Assembly: GCA_903813345.2 (NCBI GenBank)
Contig: CAIIXF020000009.1
Coordinates: 9,540,030-9,604,029 of the forward strand
Source of the DNA: Owenia fusiformis
Taxonomy: Eukaryota; Annelida; Polychaeta; Sabellida; Oweniidae
DNA: 64,000 nt
Direction: 5' to 3'
Made by a program: the position numbers and the translations under genes. Shown in pieces: positions 49,751 to 60,017 of the stretch (position 1 is its first letter; every line of letters begins with the position of its first letter). The notes under the pieces were generated by a model. It did not search any database. It was not told the origin of the DNA and saw only the letters and a list, made by a program, of their open reading frames with translations.

Positions 49751-51505
49751 TATATTAATTACTTCCAAGAGACATTGTAACATTATAACAATATTTAACC
49801 TTCAAGTGGGCTGAAACCATATTTTTAGCAGCTTGGAAACACATAAGGGCCCTTGAAAAAACACTTATAAAAATGTAGGCAGAGATGCGGTAATTGTTGT
49901 TGGCAGACTATTTCAAGATTAAAGATCTATACAGGAAGTTGTAGTGTTATGAATGGGCGTTTTTTATCTGTGAAGTAATTACACATGTATCTTTAACTGT
50001 CATAGGTTAATTCCCCAAAACGTGAAGTTGAATTTTAACCAATCAAAAATCAGATGCATTTAACGAAATTCAGGTTAGTAGTAACTTCCCCTTGCTCCAA
50101 TTTCAGGCCAACGTAAACTTTTTTTGCTGTTTGATTGAGGAAGCTATCAATATTGATATTTCAACAATTGCATATTGTTCGACATTTTAAGGTTTTTGTT
50201 AAACGATGTGTACTGTATTAGAGAGACTGGCTCACAACGTCCTTTATATGATACTGACCAGGCTTACAAATCACTTTTCCATTTTTGTCTTTTTATTGAC
50301 TTTGTGAGAGGTATCGTGTTTTTATTGCTTTCCTCATCCCATGATATTTAGTTGATCTTAGTGAAAAAATGATCAATGTTGTTACAGTAAGGCAAGTCTC
50401 AAATACTTTTATCAATAGACTATTTGCTATTAGATGGATAAATAGATGGCATCACGTGTGTTGGTAGAGCAAAAATATATATGGCAAGTATTTCAATTTG
50501 GATTAAAACTCTTTTGACATGCAGCAATGTTCCTGTTGACATGTAAAGGAGATTTTTTGAATTTTAAATGTTTCATTGCTTTCCTCACTTGGTCCCAGAC
50601 ATTATAAAAAGCTCCTGTAAGAAATTGAAGTTACTCTTCCGTGTTATAGGCTATGTGAGAATACTAGTACTACTATTTTTCATTTTATGTCACCACAAAG
50701 ACGTGAATGGCTTTTGCATCTGCAGTCAGCATTCAGGATCTATAACAAATTGTTACATGTTTATGAATAAATGTTGGTCATGTTAATGGCTTGTGTTTGC
50801 TGTCAATATTTTGTTTGTTGCTAGGCGATGCCATGTGATGTCACAATGAGGTAGCTAGCTGAGGTTAGGCTATAATCTGGCCACAACTGATAACCCAACC
50901 AGGGTGGAAACCTCAATATCAAATCTTATCAAAGAGAATTGACATTAGAAATTTGACATAAAGGGCGAATAGGGCGCATACAAGTGTTGTCTTCAAGTGA
51001 CGTAGGTGTAAAATCATTTCTCAAATCACATTCATAAATGTTGTAATTAAATCAATGGGAATGGTAGGCCTAACCATGGACGTGGCCTAACTCAGTTGTG
51101 TAGCCTATCAAAAAGTAAATCTTGTTTTCCCATTTGGTCAAATTGAAATCTTATTAATTACTTTTTGAGACAAAATCGACAATATTGACAGGATTTAAAG
51201 TATAAGTGCAAATGAATACCGATTTATCAATCAAACACTCAGGTCATAACAAGTATCATACTCACCATTTCTGTGATAGAACTCCATGTTCCCCTAAAGT
51301 TGGTCCTCGTTATCAAATGTACCTGTTTTATATTGTCCTTGGTAGACATCTATAGCACTGGCAGTGTGATATTTATTCATATTCATATAATTTATTCTAG
51401 ATGATAAATTTTTTATTGTTGTCAGGTGTTAAACGTGAAGAGATTTTTAAAGTGGGCTTATCCTGTTTTACATTTAATTTATTTTTAAGAAACACTTTTC
51501 AAGTT
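49751..51505. other. Spacer, nothing recognised
   Basis: Moderately AT-rich DNA with short chance frames only. The final AAGTT (51501-51505) is the left target-site copy of the next element. Confidence 0.4.
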
Positions 51506-51717
51506 CAGGCCCGTAGCCAGGGGGGGGGGGGGGTTCGATGGGTTCGGGCGACCCTCCCCCCCCCCCCCTTGGCCAAAAATTCTCTCAAAGTTATGCAGTT
51601 TTCTGAGCATTTTTTAGTGATTTTGGCCATTTTTGGACCAAAATTGTCACAAGTGAACCCCCCCTGGAATTTATCAAAAAGTGACCCCCCCCCTTGGCAA
51701 TCCTGGCTACGGGTCTG
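51506..51717. mobile_element. 212-bp element with 16-bp inverted repeats and AAGTT duplication
   Basis: The left end CAGGCCCGTAGCCAGG and right end CCTGGCTACGGGTCTG are inverted repeats with one mismatch. AAGTT flanks both sides (51501-51505, 51718-51722). The interior has long G and C runs and GTGATTTTGGCCATTTTTGG. It is the same family as the G-run elements at 13.3 and 17.6 kb, in inverse orientation, and is the only copy with clear ends and target duplication. Confidence 0.8.
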
Positions 51718-51722
51718 AAGTT

Positions 51723-52699
51723 GATCACTTTTGTAACACCATAAGCAGTTCATTTAGCAGTTCAGACAACATTGGTGTCAATTGGATAAGTATATCAGTA
51801 TCCAAAAATGGAGCCAAAAACCAAAAAGTGTTCACATCAGCTAGGTGTTCATCTGTATCTAAAATACAAAAGTGTTGTACCTAAGTGTTTATTAGACTTG
51901 TTACTCTTTCTCTTCTTTGCACTGTCTCCGAGAATTGTCTAAAAAGCCAGTTTGGTAGCGAAATCTCTGTTTAAAAAGAGAGCAGGTCTCCAGGCCTTTT
52001 GAAAATTTAGGTATTGCTAAATGAGGCATAGCTTCGGAAACAAGACCCAGTTTTTAAATTTTCGGACTTTTGTGAGAATTTCTGGCAAAAGTATACAACA
52101 AAATTGGATGTTAAAAATGGCCTCTCCTTATTTTACCTTATGCCATCTATCTGAGATGTCAATAGAAGAATACAAACTATGAATTACCATGTTTAAACGT
52201 TAACCATCGAATACCATCGTTTTAAGGCCATGAAGGTGGCCTTTAACTTTTTTATTGCTATATTCTTTATTTTTGTGGAGCCACTCAGTAAAATTACAAT
52301 TTCTCTGCACCATGATGTCAAATCAAGATCATTGAGTGCCCATGTGTTTAGGCGTTTGGGTATCCTGGGAATAACAACGTCTACCCAAAGATTTGCACGC
52401 TATGTTAATCTATAACCGAAAAACGTGAAAACGTGAACCGATCTTGATCAGCAATGAATTTACAATGAGCTCTTACAGCTAACCATGGTGGCAATAACGT
52501 TTTTTGTGAGCTCTTGACCATGGTATACCATAATTGAAGGCAGTCCATGATAAAATTCGACTTTTAAATACAATGGTATTTCATTGCCAAAATCTTGATT
52601 GTCATTCATCAGATGAAATACTACGGAACAGCATTTTTTATGGAAGAGTCTATGTTAAAAATGCTGCTGACTATGAAGTGCAATGGTGCCATTTAACAA
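51723..52699. other. Spacer, nothing recognised
   Basis: AT-rich DNA. Three CCATGG words lie between 52480 and 52525, not far from the array at 52718, but no gene or repeat boundary is evident. Confidence 0.35.
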
Positions 52700-52717
52700 T
52701 CATGGATGATGGACCAT

Positions 52718-53180
52718 ATGTTATTTCATTTCATGGCCACGGAGCATGGCATTACTATGGTATTTCATGCCATGGACACAGGGCATGGCAGTACTATGGT
52801 ATTTCATTTCATGGCCACAGAGCATGGCATTACCATGGTATTTCATATTATGGCCACAGATCATGGCATTACTATGGTATTTCATTTCATGGCCACAGAG
52901 CATGGCAGTACTATGGTATTTCATTTCATGGCCACAGAGCATGGCAGTACTATGGTATTTCATTTCATGGTCATAGGCTATGGTATTACTACGGTATTTC
53001 ATTTCATGGCCACAGAGCAGGGCATTACTGTGGTATTCCATTCCATGGCCATAGAGCATGGCATTACTATGGTATTTCATTTCATGGACACAGAGCATGA
53101 CAGTACAATGGTATTTCATTTCATGGCCACAGAGCATGGCAGTAGTGTTTCATTTTATGGTCATAGGCTATGATATTACT
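52718..53180 (+). repeat. Minisatellite, 39-bp unit, ~12 copies, open in several frames
   Basis: The units are about TATTTCATTTCATGGCCACA followed by GAGCATGGCATTACTATGG. Because 39 is a multiple of three and the unit lacks stops in several frames, long open frames run through it on both strands; one encodes about nine GISFHGHRAWHYY repeats. Units 7 and 12 share a CATAGGCTATG variant, hinting at a higher-order period of five units. The plus-strand frame has its first ATG at 52573 and a TGA at 53098-53100. I treat it as noncoding. Confidence 0.85.
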
Positions 53181-53305
53181 TGTCATATAAATAGTGTTGT
53201 TAAGACAATGGTTTGATTTTTGCATCGCCATTAGTCAAATAAATTAGTAGAATCGTAAAACCAGTTACATCGTGATGCTAACAGGATGATGCCAACACGG
53301 ACAAT

Positions 53306-53352
53306 GATACAGATAATGTGTTTTATTTGAAATAAAACACATTATCTGTATC
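53306..53352. repeat. Perfect palindrome, 23-bp arms, 1-base spacer
   Basis: GATACAGATAATGTGTTTTA plus TTT is followed by one G and then the exact reverse complement. Such a structure extrudes as a hairpin, or could be a MITE relic or an inverted duplication arising during repair. Confidence 0.9.
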
Positions 53353-54660
53353 AAATTATTTGGGTACTTTAGACCATGGGAGACATCTATTTATCCGTAG
53401 ACTGATAGATCTGCAGAAAGACAAACATGTTAATACCCTGGAAGACATCTATTCTAGTTTCCTTTTCAGATAACAACAATATTTCCCTCTGTCACTGCGT
53501 TCCCTTAGGAAATTATATAATCTTTGTGATATTCCCTAAATCAAATCCCTCCTGGTGAATAACTTCTTTGTTTATTTAATCATCGATCAATTCTAATGTT
53601 CTTTTCGCCAAAATTGAATCGTTTTTTCCTCCGAATTTCTTGTTTATACTATGGATTAGATAGTAATATTACTTCTTGCCAAATATAATTTGGATTCCCT
53701 ACCAACAATGAAATAAGAAAAATGAAATAAGCATTTATTCACTTATAAGCAACGTTTTATAAGCGATAGCGCCGTATAAATGAGCTGGGTCACAAGTGAT
53801 GACACTTTATACGTTAAACATAAGGGATTTATAAACACGCTATAAGTGCGGTTGCGTAAACTCTCTATTTTCTTTGCATATAAATACTTACTTTTAATTA
53901 AATTCTCATTTTTACTTTGCATTCAAAATATATTTGATACATTAATAAATGCATTTTACTAGTAAATATCACAAAGCAATTTTATTTCTTTTTATCACGA
54001 ATAGTACATATTTGGATGATTCATAAAATAATTGTACAATTCATTTTAATGCCCTAATTGAGGAGTTCCTGGAACAATTATTTCAATCTAGTATATCATT
54101 GAAATAACTCCAATTTGTGATATAATTGAAAACATTTAAAGCAACTTTATGTCATATATTATTCCAGGAAGTGGTATGACCCGATGCTAAAAAAGGATTT
54201 ATATCACTTAGAATCGTGAAGCGGGTATAATGTTACTTAATGATATCATAACAAAATAGGACTTTAGCCCTAGTTTTATCTCACAGGAACACGCACAGTG
54301 ACGCATTGGATCTGTCACTGTTAATGAGGGGCATTCAAACAATTATCTCTTTATCTTATTGAGTTTTTTCATATGATACAGTATAAGTTTAATTTTACAG
54401 GGTGGGCCAAAATATATTACACAACGTTTGGCGTCTAACAGATGTCAATTAGCTAAATAATGGAAAACATTCTATTGATAACCTGGACGAAAAAAGAATG
54501 TTCACATAGGGAGGTGTTCATATTAGACAGGTGTCTGGATACTGAAAAATATACTGTATAATGTAGACTACTTTTTTAAAAAGTGTTTCTTTTATGAGGC
54601 ACTTTTCTTGTGGTTCAGCCGGTATGAAAATATTCTACTTCTGTGGTAATAAGAGCCCTG
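53353..54660. other. Spacer downstream of transmembrane gene, nothing recognised
   Basis: AT-rich DNA with ACAGGGTGGGCCAAAA near 54399, which resembles a single mariner-type end, and GGGAGGTGTTCATATTAGAC near 54511, a single copy of the minisatellite word. Confidence 0.4.
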
Positions 54661-54673
54661 TATTCCTAAGAAG

Positions 54674-54679
54674 TTTAAT
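54674..54679 (-). terminator. Possible polyadenylation signal of transmembrane gene
   Basis: ATTAAA on the minus strand lies about 135 nt beyond the stop codon at 54812. It is the common variant signal, but such words are frequent in AT-rich DNA. Confidence 0.25.
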
Positions 54680-54811
54680 GAACCTCAAAGTTTTTAAGAG
54701 TTAATTATTCTTACATATAACCACGCGACTGTATTTAAATACATCATTTGTCATTGTAAATGGCATAGTCTATCAAACGGACACCAGAGGTTTCGTTACA
54801 TTCACTTTAAC

Positions 54812-55475
54812 TCAGAATCTGGCTTTATTTTTCTTTGTTTTATCCACTGCTGCGTAGATATCACTAATATCTTTGGTGGAAGTGGATGAATGGCCACTGG
54901 CAGGTTCAGTATGTGTTGCCACTTTCAAATAATAGTCATCATTATGTGGTAGCATTTCCTTTGTTTCTTTAATTTCATTTACATTGGCATGCGTGCTTCT
55001 CTCATCTCTTTTGTCATCTGCTATTACAAACTTGGGAGCTTTCTTTGATGGGGAACCCGTGATTAGTTCTGTAACATTTGAATACGTATTGTTGATTTTT
55101 AATGACCCAATCTCATTTTCATTTTCTTCCTTAAGGTCTTCTTCGGAAACGTCAACGGCAGTGGAATAATAGAGATCGTTATCATCACATTTTATGACAT
55201 GGGAATAGCTCTCATCAAGCTTTTTACCAACTCTGGGATTCTTCGTTGCACCAAGTTGAATTCTATCATAGCAGTCTTGGCTGCCATCTCCATTTTGGTC
55301 ACTTTCTCCATCATTGCATCTCTTATGGATGTTTTCAGGTACTTCGTTTGGAACAACTTCATCATTGATTTTTCCTTTTCTGCCATTGTCACATTTCTCC
55401 TTCAGGTCCATTATGAAGGCATCATTTGCATGAAGTGTATCATTATTTGGTTTGCTTCGATTCCCCTTTGTTGCT
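54812..55475 (-). CDS. Type I membrane protein, terminal exon: cytoplasmic tail
   Basis: The exon opens after acceptor CCATATTTTAG (AG at 55477-55476). Its first A completes a split arginine codon left by the transmembrane exon, and 220 residues follow to a TGA at 54814-54812. The tail is polar and acidic, with no globular domain that I recognise. It carries tyrosines in the motifs YDRI, YSHV, YSNV, YLKV and YAAV, plus DLYYSTAV. Such YxxV/I sites are typical docking sites for SH2 proteins after phosphorylation. The ending DIYAAVDKTKKNK resembles tails of invertebrate adhesion and scavenger-type receptors, but the family is not identified. An ATG-initiated frame extends upstream to 55561; the matched splice phase makes the spliced reading more likely. 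Confidence 0.7.
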
Positions 55476-55997
55476 CTAAAATATGGTAAAGTACATTTGA
55501 GATAATGGGATAGCCTATTAGTTATTTTTGAGAGAGAACCTTGAAATCTGAGAGAGGCCACATTAAAAGAACTATTATCATTATCACAGTTCTAGAATTT
55601 CATCCTTTTTGTCATTACATTTGAAGTAGAGCCTAGTAAAAAATGTCGTCATTTATTTCAGGAGAATGACATATTTGAATGTTTGTCATTAAATTTCAAT
55701 GAATATGTGAACTTTCTCATCAGTAGAATTTAAAGTGAGTTATATATCAATTACGACAGGAACACCAAGGCAACACTAAAGAAATTAAGGTAATATATCG
55801 AAGTAATCCCTCGCCATAAACGACCAATCAATAACCTTAGAATCAAAGACCTTTATTACAATATCTAGGCGGCAGTAGGCCTAATTCATGCTATACTGAC
55901 TAAAGCTATGATATGGAATCGGAGAATACGTAATGTTACAGTCAAGTAAAACCTTGGTAATTTGATTGATATCAAAACTGTTCTTTTTATTTCCTAC
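55476..55997 (-). other. Intron of transmembrane gene
   Basis: A 522-bp phase-2 intron from GTAGGA (55997) to TATTTTAG (55476). No repeats recognised. Confidence 0.65.
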
Positions 55998-56094
55998 CTC
56001 CTTTTTCGTCTGATAAGGCACACCATTAGCACCACAATAATAGCCACCAAAATCAATCCACCAAGCACAGCTGGCAAAACAACAGCAAGAATAT
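55998..56094 (-). CDS. Type I membrane protein, transmembrane exon
   Basis: A 97-nt exon between acceptor TGTATTTCAG (ending 56095) and donor AGGTAGGA (GT at 55997-55996). It enters in phase 1 and leaves in phase 2. It encodes ILAVVLPAVLGGLILVAI and IVVLMVCLI, one hydrophobic span, followed by RRKR, a classic stop-transfer segment that fixes the downstream exon as cytoplasmic. A phase-1 entry suits preceding extracellular modules such as Ig, EGF or FN3 domains. None of those exons can be seen to the right, where the intron is filled by repeats and the Polinton. Confidence 0.75.
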
Positions 56095-56295
56095 CTGAAA
56101 TACATCAGGAAAGCATCAAGCCTTAGGACTATCAAATTCTAACAAACTGCCAATGGTATAACATTTCTTAAAGACTAACGTTTAACCAATACTGTATTGT
56201 AAAATTGTAAAATGTATGTTTGCCATGTAACTGTATTGTAATTGTTTCCTGCAATTGCTAGTAGTATTATCCGTTGGAATGAAGCCTGCTAAAGT

Positions 56296-56418
56296 GGGAC
56301 CAATGGGACCAATGGGACCAATGGGACCAATCTAGGCCAATGGGACCAATCTGAGCCAATCTGGGACATTCTGGGACAATCTGACGCAATCAGGGGCACT
56401 CAGGGACAATCAGGGAGC
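56296..56418 (+). repeat. 10-bp tandem repeat
   Basis: GGGACCAATG repeats about four times, then decays into GGCCAATG, GGGACAATCT and GGGACAATCA variants. Confidence 0.85.
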
Positions 56419-56463
56419 GATACGGGAGCTGGCGACCAATAGGCAGGCTCGAATCGATAACGT

Positions 56464-56570
56464 TTACTTCATATATAGATAACGAATTCCACCATCTGAA
56501 GATAACAAATTCCACCATCTGAAGATAGCAAATTCCACCATCTGAAGATAACAAATTTCACCATTTATGA
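56464..56570 (+). repeat. 23-bp tandem repeat, ~4 copies
   Basis: Units read AAATTCCACCATCTGAAGAT with AGC or AAC linkers. Diverged relatives occur near 57265-57330. Confidence 0.8.
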
Positions 56571-56729
56571 TTTTTTCAACATTTTAAAGATAAGGTGATA
56601 TACTATATAATGGCTGAGTTTTAGACAGGTCTGCCTAATCACGTCATCTGCAGCAGAAAAAAATAGGTAAGTTGAACTTTTTAAAAAAAACAACTTAAGG
56701 TGCTATTCTAGGCCCGCATTAAGGGATAT

Positions 56730-56788
56730 GAAAATTGGATGGGAAGCTGAGGAGCTAAGACATCCGCCCTACTGAGCTATGTAGAGCC
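56730..56788 (-). pseudogene. tRNA-like fragment
   Basis: The minus strand reads GGCTCTACATAGCTCAGTAG and then GGCGGATGTCTTAGC. The piece TAGCTCAGTAGGG matches a tRNA D-arm/A-box consensus. The expected GGTTCGAATCC B-box is absent at the right distance, so it is at most a tRNA relic or SINE head. Confidence 0.25.
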
Positions 56789-56864
56789 ATTGATGAATAC
56801 GACTGTTAACCACCCGCTTATATACTGATTAGGAGCTACTTGGGCTGGAGAATATGTCACTGAT

Positions 56865-58395
56865 TAAGGAGACTGAAATGCGATCGAGTCTCGAAACACG
56901 AGTCCAAAAATGTTTTTAACCCAAAATCAGAAGGACCGAAAATTAAAATCCGTTCGTCCGTTTAACATGGCAAATCCCATTGGCGCTGGGAAACGTCAGA
57001 AATTAGGGGGACCAAAAATATGTTACGGTCGAATTAGGGTACTCAAAAGCTATTTCAGACCAGCATTTAGAGATCGAAAAGCATGTGTGTGAGAAGTCTC
57101 CACGTCTATGGCATACAGATGAACTTAGTTGTTTAAAGGAGCCGAGCTCCTTTAAACAACTCGCGTACCGTACAGAATCCGAGCTGTATACTAGAGTATG
57201 CCCCCAGTAAGCAGCAGCATGATCGGGGAGAAACAAAATGACACACTTTATTTAGCCAGTTTTAAAGATAGCAAATTCCTCCATTTTAAGATAACATTTT
57301 TCATCATTAGAGATAAGATTTTCCAACATTTTGAGATAAAATGGATCCAAAGTCCTCAGTTTTTCAACATTTTATAGATAAGGCGATATAATATATTATG
57401 GGTTGACAGGTCTAACTCGCCTAATCACGTCATCTGCAACAGAAAAACAGTTAAGTCGATTCTCAAATGCAATTTCAGACTTGTTTTTACTAATCTAGAT
57501 CCAGAAACATTCTTTATACAGTCAATGAGGTCTTTATTCGTATCTTTAGTCCCGATCGTTTATCCTTCAAGCTGACACATCTGTTGGCACGCTACCTGTA
57601 CAAGATAGCAGTAAACAGTCATTATAATCCGATAGATTTGGTAGTTTACTTTGTAAAGATGCTTCTTCTAGGTATGCCTCTGCTAGGTTTAGTCTTTATA
57701 GTCCCATAACCATGTACCTGCAAAGAAGATCAGATACAATTTATTTTGAGTAGGAATAAACACATCTTGCCTCTATTTCGCATGGAACATAAACTATGGT
57801 CTCTAAATATCAGGCTAAAAATATTTTTCACCTACATTAGGAGACTTGAATGCAAACGAGTCTCGAAATACCAGCCTCAAAATAGTTTATTACCTAGGAG
57901 ACCACAAAAATAAAATCCATACGTTTAACATGGGAAATCCCATTAAAACTCAAAAATATCAGAAATTAGAGGACCAAAACTATTTTTTCACCTAAATTAG
58001 GAGACTGGAATGCAAACGAGTCATGAAATACCAGCCTAAAAATATTCTTGACCGATATTTAGGAGACCGAAATTTAAAATCCGTACGTCTGTATAACCTG
58101 GGGAATCCCATTGAAATTCAGAAATATCAGAAATTAGAGGACCAAAAATATTTTTTCACCTAAATTAGGAGACTGGAATGCAAATGAGTCTCGAAATAAT
58201 AGCCTCAAAAATATTTTTAAACTGAATTAGGTGCCCCAAAATTAAAACCCATGTGTCTGTTGAACAAAGGAATCCCCATTGAAACTCGAAAACATCTGAA
58301 ATTAGAGGACCAAAGATATGTCACACTTTAATTAGAATTCTCAAAGCTAATTCAGACCTGTATTTCGATCAAGAAACATTCTAAGTTGAGTTGAC
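56865..58395 (+). repeat. Duplicated segments with ~165-bp tandem units
   Basis: A unit with GGAGACTGGAATGCAAACGA, AAATCCGTACGTCTG, GGAAATCCCATT and CAGAAATTAGAGGACCAAAA occurs once at 56865-57060 and about three times in tandem at 57830-58330 (spacing 160 and 168 bp). A second segment with AAAGATAAGG and CCTAATCACGTCATCTGCA occurs at 56520-56680 and again at 57260-57460, so a larger piece containing both was duplicated. Confidence 0.7.
57127..57161. repeat. Perfect palindrome, 16-bp arms, 3-base loop
   Basis: AGTTGTTTAAAGGAGC, CGA, then the exact reverse complement GCTCCTTTAAACAACT. It is a strong potential hairpin in the Polinton-proximal repeat block. Confidence 0.9.
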
Positions 58396-59227
58396 AGTGC
58401 CATGTTCGTCTGCTCTGTGAGATCCCTTCAGTCAGCAGCGAGACTTCTGAAACATATAATTTAGCTCGTGTTTTCCGCGTTTCTGCTAAAATGTACTGAT
58501 CTGATTTTCAAGAGTATGTTCCCACAATTCAAAAAACAACTCTCACCTCCTTGAATGTGTTCCCATAGTAGTCAACTGCCATAACTCCCACTTCTTGAAA
58601 ATCCATAGCCATTATATGTGTACATTGTCATGATATATAATTCATAAAATGGTTTCTTTTAGTCACTTCTCAAGAGTGTAAACGCTTTTAGCAACAGTTT
58701 GCCTTGGACTTTGATATCATATACTCATACTAGCTATATATCGACTGTATATTCTCGACTGTATATCAGTTGACCCTCTTGAGATAACACATACCCGTGC
58801 TCACTTTTAACCGCGCTTATAGAATATGAATAATTAAAGTGGTAATAAAGATTCAAAAAGCAGGTTAGGGTTTCCTTTTAGCTTTAAATTGTAATTGTCA
58901 AAGGTCTTTGAAACTTTAAGGTTCGAAACAATCAAATTGAAACATTATTTCTCGAGTTACTGCTTAATGAAATAAATCAAAGTAAGTAAAATTGTAGCAG
59001 TCCCAACTCGTCTCAAGTCTTTATGACCCCTTTAATTGTAATGTTCTCTGAAATCATTTTCTTATATACAGGGTGACACAACATCATCTAACGGATTAGT
59101 AACATACAGGGTGAGTTATAAAATGGTAACCAAAACAATTATCTGAGAATATTCCTATGAAGAAAACAGTAACATTGATTTAAGTAATATAGTGAACGTA
59201 AAAACTAGTGGGGGGGACTTTAGTAGC

Positions 59228-59260
59228 ATAAAACGAGACACTTCGTCCAAATAGCACTCA
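59228..59260 (+). promoter_or_regulatory. Core promoter of Polinton minor capsid gene
   Basis: ATAAAA at 59228 and TCATTT with its A at 59260, 32 nt apart, resemble a TATA box and initiator. The ATG at 59279 follows 19 nt later. Confidence 0.4.
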
Positions 59261-59278
59261 TTTACATTGAACCATAGG

Positions 59279-59695
59279 ATGGATACGGACCATTATTTAC
59301 ACGTGGACAGTAGGGATTCCCGAGAATATTTCCCATTTAACACCAGTGAGCATTTTACAGTGAAATTACCTAGTTATTTAAACCTAGAAGGATATTGGAA
59401 AATAGGACTCTTGCAAATAGGACTTCCTGCATTGGTAGACCAACCAAGTGTAGCCTACCTGGATGTTTTCTGCGATTTGATGGATGAAAGCGTGGTCAAT
59501 GGAAGAAAACAGTCCATCTTAAGGAGGATAGAGGCAGCAGAGGGTTGGCGATACTTCAATCCAGTGCTCTACACCTCCGTGAAATTCAATCAATTTGATA
59601 GAATTCATTTCTATATAAGAGGAAGTGACAACCAATCTGTCTCATTTAACAACCAGAGACTGACTTGTACAATACACTTAAAAAGAGTGATTTAG
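59279..59695 (+). CDS. Polinton minor capsid (penton-like) protein
   Basis: A 138-residue protein, the right size for a single jelly-roll domain. It begins with a motif typical of a widespread Polinton capsid-associated family: a short HVDSRDSREYFPFNT stretch, then FTVKLPSYLNLEG, YWKIGLLQI. The second half has DVFCDLMDES and the final RIHFYIRGSDNQ, LTCTIHLKR, which I know as the C-terminal pattern of the same family. I infer that it forms the capsid vertices. I chose the ATG at 59279; the frame extends upstream only through non-ATG codons. It is the first gene of a seven-gene plus-strand cluster and ends five bases before the next start. Confidence 0.6.
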   Translation: MDTDHYLHVDSRDSREYFPFNTSEHFTVKLPSYLNLEGYWKIGLLQIGLPALVDQPSVAYLDVFCDLMDESVVNGRKQSILRRIEAAEGWRYFNPVLYTSVKFNQFDRIHFYIRGSDNQSVSFNNQRLTCTIHLKRVI

Positions 59696-59699
59696 AAGA

Positions 59700-60017
59700 A
59701 TGCCTAAGCTAGTACCTTATATAGATAACACCAACAAGTGGCAGCAACTGTTGAAATCTGATAGAGAGGTGGGAATCATCACTCAAATTGGACGTGGAAA
59801 ACACAGAAATAGGTGGATTTCTGTTGACATCATTAAGAAACCAGTCACTGTTATATCTCCAACTGAGGCTGTAGTGGAAAGAGCACAGGCGGAAATAGAA
59901 CGTCAAAGATCGATATATAAGGGAAAACGACAGGCTAGTGATCCAGTAGTTAACAAAGCACCCAAGAGTAAACGCACGAGGACAACTGAGGAGTATAAAA
60001 TATGGCATTCAAAATAG
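59700..60017 (+). CDS. Polinton small basic protein, unknown function
   Basis: A 105-residue protein I cannot assign to a named family. The N-terminal half is mixed (NKWQQLLKSDREVGII). The middle has a predicted helix (SPTEAVVERAQAEIERQRS). The C-terminus is strongly basic, with KGKRQA and KAPKSKRTRTT, as in nucleic-acid-binding or nuclear-targeted virion proteins. Its 3' end overlaps the capsid gene start by 16 bp in another frame. The position between the minor and major capsid genes suggests a virion or assembly role; this is inference. No promoter-like motif of its own is seen upstream. Confidence 0.6.
   Translation: MPKLVPYIDNTNKWQQLLKSDREVGIITQIGRGKHRNRWISVDIIKKPVTVISPTEAVVERAQAEIERQRSIYKGKRQASDPVVNKAPKSKRTRTTEEYKIWHSK

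Larger units (their letters stand above)
56095..59227. other. Repeat-rich block between transmembrane exon and Polinton genes
   Basis: This is presumably intron of the minus-strand gene plus the left end of the Polinton. It contains a 10-bp and a 23-bp tandem repeat, two duplicated segment types, a palindrome and GGGTGACAC/ACAGGGTGAG words near 59072 and 59106. I cannot place the Polinton terminus or its target-site duplication, since the partner end is outside the window. Confidence 0.4.

Noticed and set aside
52721-53137. Histidine-rich repeat protein on the minus strand of the 39-bp array
   Set aside because: The open frame is a consequence of the 39-bp period; frames on both strands are open at once.
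54984-55489. Open frames on the plus strand opposite the receptor tail exon
   Set aside because: They are antisense shadows of the spliced minus-strand exon.
59994-60000. TATAAAA as promoter of the major capsid gene
   Set aside because: It is one base from the ATG, so a normal start ~30 nt downstream would exclude that ATG.
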